A stretch of 6,459 nucleotides of DNA from an uncultured Allobaculum sp. (GTDB taxonomy: Bacteria > Bacillota_I > Bacilli_A > Erysipelotrichales > Erysipelotrichaceae): NCBI GenBank assembly GCA_910579655.1, contig CAJTVE010000103.1, positions 1 through 6,459 on the forward strand, in the 5' to 3' direction. The notes under the pieces were generated by a model, which was given only the letters and a program-made list of their open reading frames with translations, searched no databases and was not told where the DNA came from. The position numbers were made by a program, and so were the translations under genes. Shown here in pieces: positions 6,102 through 6,459 of the stretch (position 1 is its first letter; each line of letters starts with the position of its first letter).

Positions 6102-6208
6102 GTTGAATACCTCCTGATCAACCGGATCCGGCTGCCTCTGAAGATACCAGTACGCAAAACCCTCCGATTTCTGAACTTTACACGTTCAGCATACTCGGAG
6201 GGTTTCAT
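6102..6208 (-). pseudogene. Decayed IS66 tnpA-like leader
   Basis: On the minus strand ATG 6208 opens MKPSEYAERVK, which resembles the start of IS66 TnpA-type accessory proteins. After about ten codons the sensible frame switches to the tnpB frame, reading VQKSEGFAYWYLQRQ and on to the tnpB start. The YWYLQRQ part could be the YYW end of TnpA, so the piece looks shifted and internally deleted: only about 35 codons remain where about 100 are usual. Its position directly before tnpB fits the tnpA-tnpB-tnpC order. The assignment rests mainly on position and is tentative. Confidence 0.35.
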
Positions 6209-6211
6209 TAA

Positions 6212-6288
6212 ACCTGAACAATTCATCAAAACCGACAAATGGCCGGAAACACCTTTAAAGAACGTGTTTCCGGCCATTTTGCTTTTCA
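6212..6288 (-). repeat. Right copy of the 77-bp long inverted repeat
   Basis: Inverted counterpart of 1-77. Its palindrome is perfect here: AAATGGCCGGAAACAC (6237-6252) and GTGTTTCCGGCCATTT (6264-6279), a 16-pair stem with an 11-base loop CTTTAAAGAAC. Read rightward, the stem is followed by TTGCTTTTC and resembles a terminator, as could shield adjoining IS genes from outside transcription. It lies directly upstream of the tnpA-like start at 6208. Confidence 0.9.
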
Positions 6289-6319
6289 CCAAACAGGTGA
6301 GTGTAAATCGTTCATCATT

Positions 6320-6459
6320 CCTATACAATATTAGTCACAGACCAAAAAGAAAGGATTTTGAACAATGACACACACACTCAATAACAGTATGGCCGGTTTT
6401 ATTCCTGAATGAAACATTTCATTTAATGGAGGAGATCTTTCTTCCGATACCGGTGCAAT
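6320..6459 (+). mobile_element. Left end of an IS1380-family element
   Basis: The left end is inferred at CCTATACAATATT (6320-6332), because IS1380-family terminal repeats commonly begin with CCTA or similar. The transposase start follows about 45 bases later. The element runs off the window, so its other end and target duplication cannot be checked. Confidence 0.55.
6365..6459 (+). pseudogene. IS1380-family transposase, 5' part with in-frame stop
   Basis: From ATG 6365 the frame reads MTHTLNNSMAGFIPE and then meets TGA at 6410-6412. It continues without a shift as NISFNGGDLSSDTGA to the window end. The FNGGDLSSDTG stretch is the hallmark N-terminal segment of IS1380-type DDE transposases, in which the family's (F)xGGxLSSDxG motif precedes the catalytic core. 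AAAGGA at 6348-6353 could serve as RBS. The stop would cut the protein to 15 residues, so the gene is probably dead unless the TGA is a sequence error or is read through. The rest of the transposase lies outside the window. Confidence 0.7.

Larger units (their letters stand above)
5745..6288 (-). mobile_element. IS66-family insertion sequence remnant
   Basis: It contains tnpB, a tnpA-like leader and, at its outer end, the right copy of the long repeat. The tnpC transposase and right end are missing; the sequence passes straight from the tnpB end into GH78 coding sequence. A deletion or recombination must therefore have followed insertion. Whether the repeat at 6212-6288 is the true left end of this IS is not proven. 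Confidence 0.7.

Noticed and set aside
5903..6328. A 141-codon open frame on the minus strand crossing the repeat
   Set aside because: Most of it reads tnpB DNA in a wrong frame. Only the short MKPSEYAERV part looks protein-like and is described as a decayed tnpA-like piece.
6012..6368. A 118-codon open frame on the plus strand across the right repeat
   Set aside because: It is antisense to tnpB and runs through the palindrome, with no RBS and no family pattern.
6389..6397. ATGGCCGG in the IS1380 start resembling the repeat arm ATGGCCGG
   Set aside because: The match is only eight bases and is not extended on either side, so chance is sufficient.

Overview
The window looks like an accessory stretch of a Bacillota-type genome, probably gut-associated. 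The reasons are strong AGGAG-type ribosome binding sites, T-rich hairpin terminators, and protein families common in anaerobic Firmicutes (an EamA transporter, an SDR oxidoreductase, a PHB-depolymerase-like esterase, GH78, IS66 and IS1380). A genus cannot be named from this sequence alone. Both ends of the window lie in repeated or mobile DNA, so it may be a whole assembly contig that stops at repeats.

Layout from left to right. (1) 1-77 is a palindrome-containing repeat whose inverted copy lies at 6212-6288 (76 of 77 bases agree by eye). (2) 199-1212 (+) encodes a ten-helix EamA/DMT-type transporter with a histidine-rich C-terminal tail. (3) 1551-2357 (+) encodes an SDR oxidoreductase with a palindromic operator candidate in its leader and a strong terminator at 2482-2517. 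(4) 2518-3057 has no convincing gene but is dense in inverted repeats, some acting as terminators for the converging gene. (5) 3058-4926 (-) encodes a secreted, membrane-anchored esterase of the PHB depolymerase/feruloyl esterase type. It has two successive alpha/beta-hydrolase-like domains, and the first has lost its catalytic serine. (6) 5304 to about 5757 (-) is the C-terminal remnant of a GH78 alpha-L-rhamnosidase, broken by a frameshift. (7) 5745 to about 6208 (-) is an IS66 remnant: a nearly normal tnpB, a decayed tnpA-like leader, and no tnpC. (8) 6320-6459 (+) is the left end of an IS1380-family element whose transposase frame carries an early in-frame TGA.

The transporter and the oxidoreductase have separate leaders and probably separate transcripts. 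The esterase and the former rhamnosidase, both on the minus strand, suggest a locus once concerned with breaking down plant or host glycans and esters, later damaged by insertion sequences; that link is inference. No new defence system, CRISPR array, tRNA or rRNA was seen. The observations most worth following are the long inverted repeat enclosing the whole gene set, the pseudo-hydrolase domain of the esterase, and the structured intergenic region.
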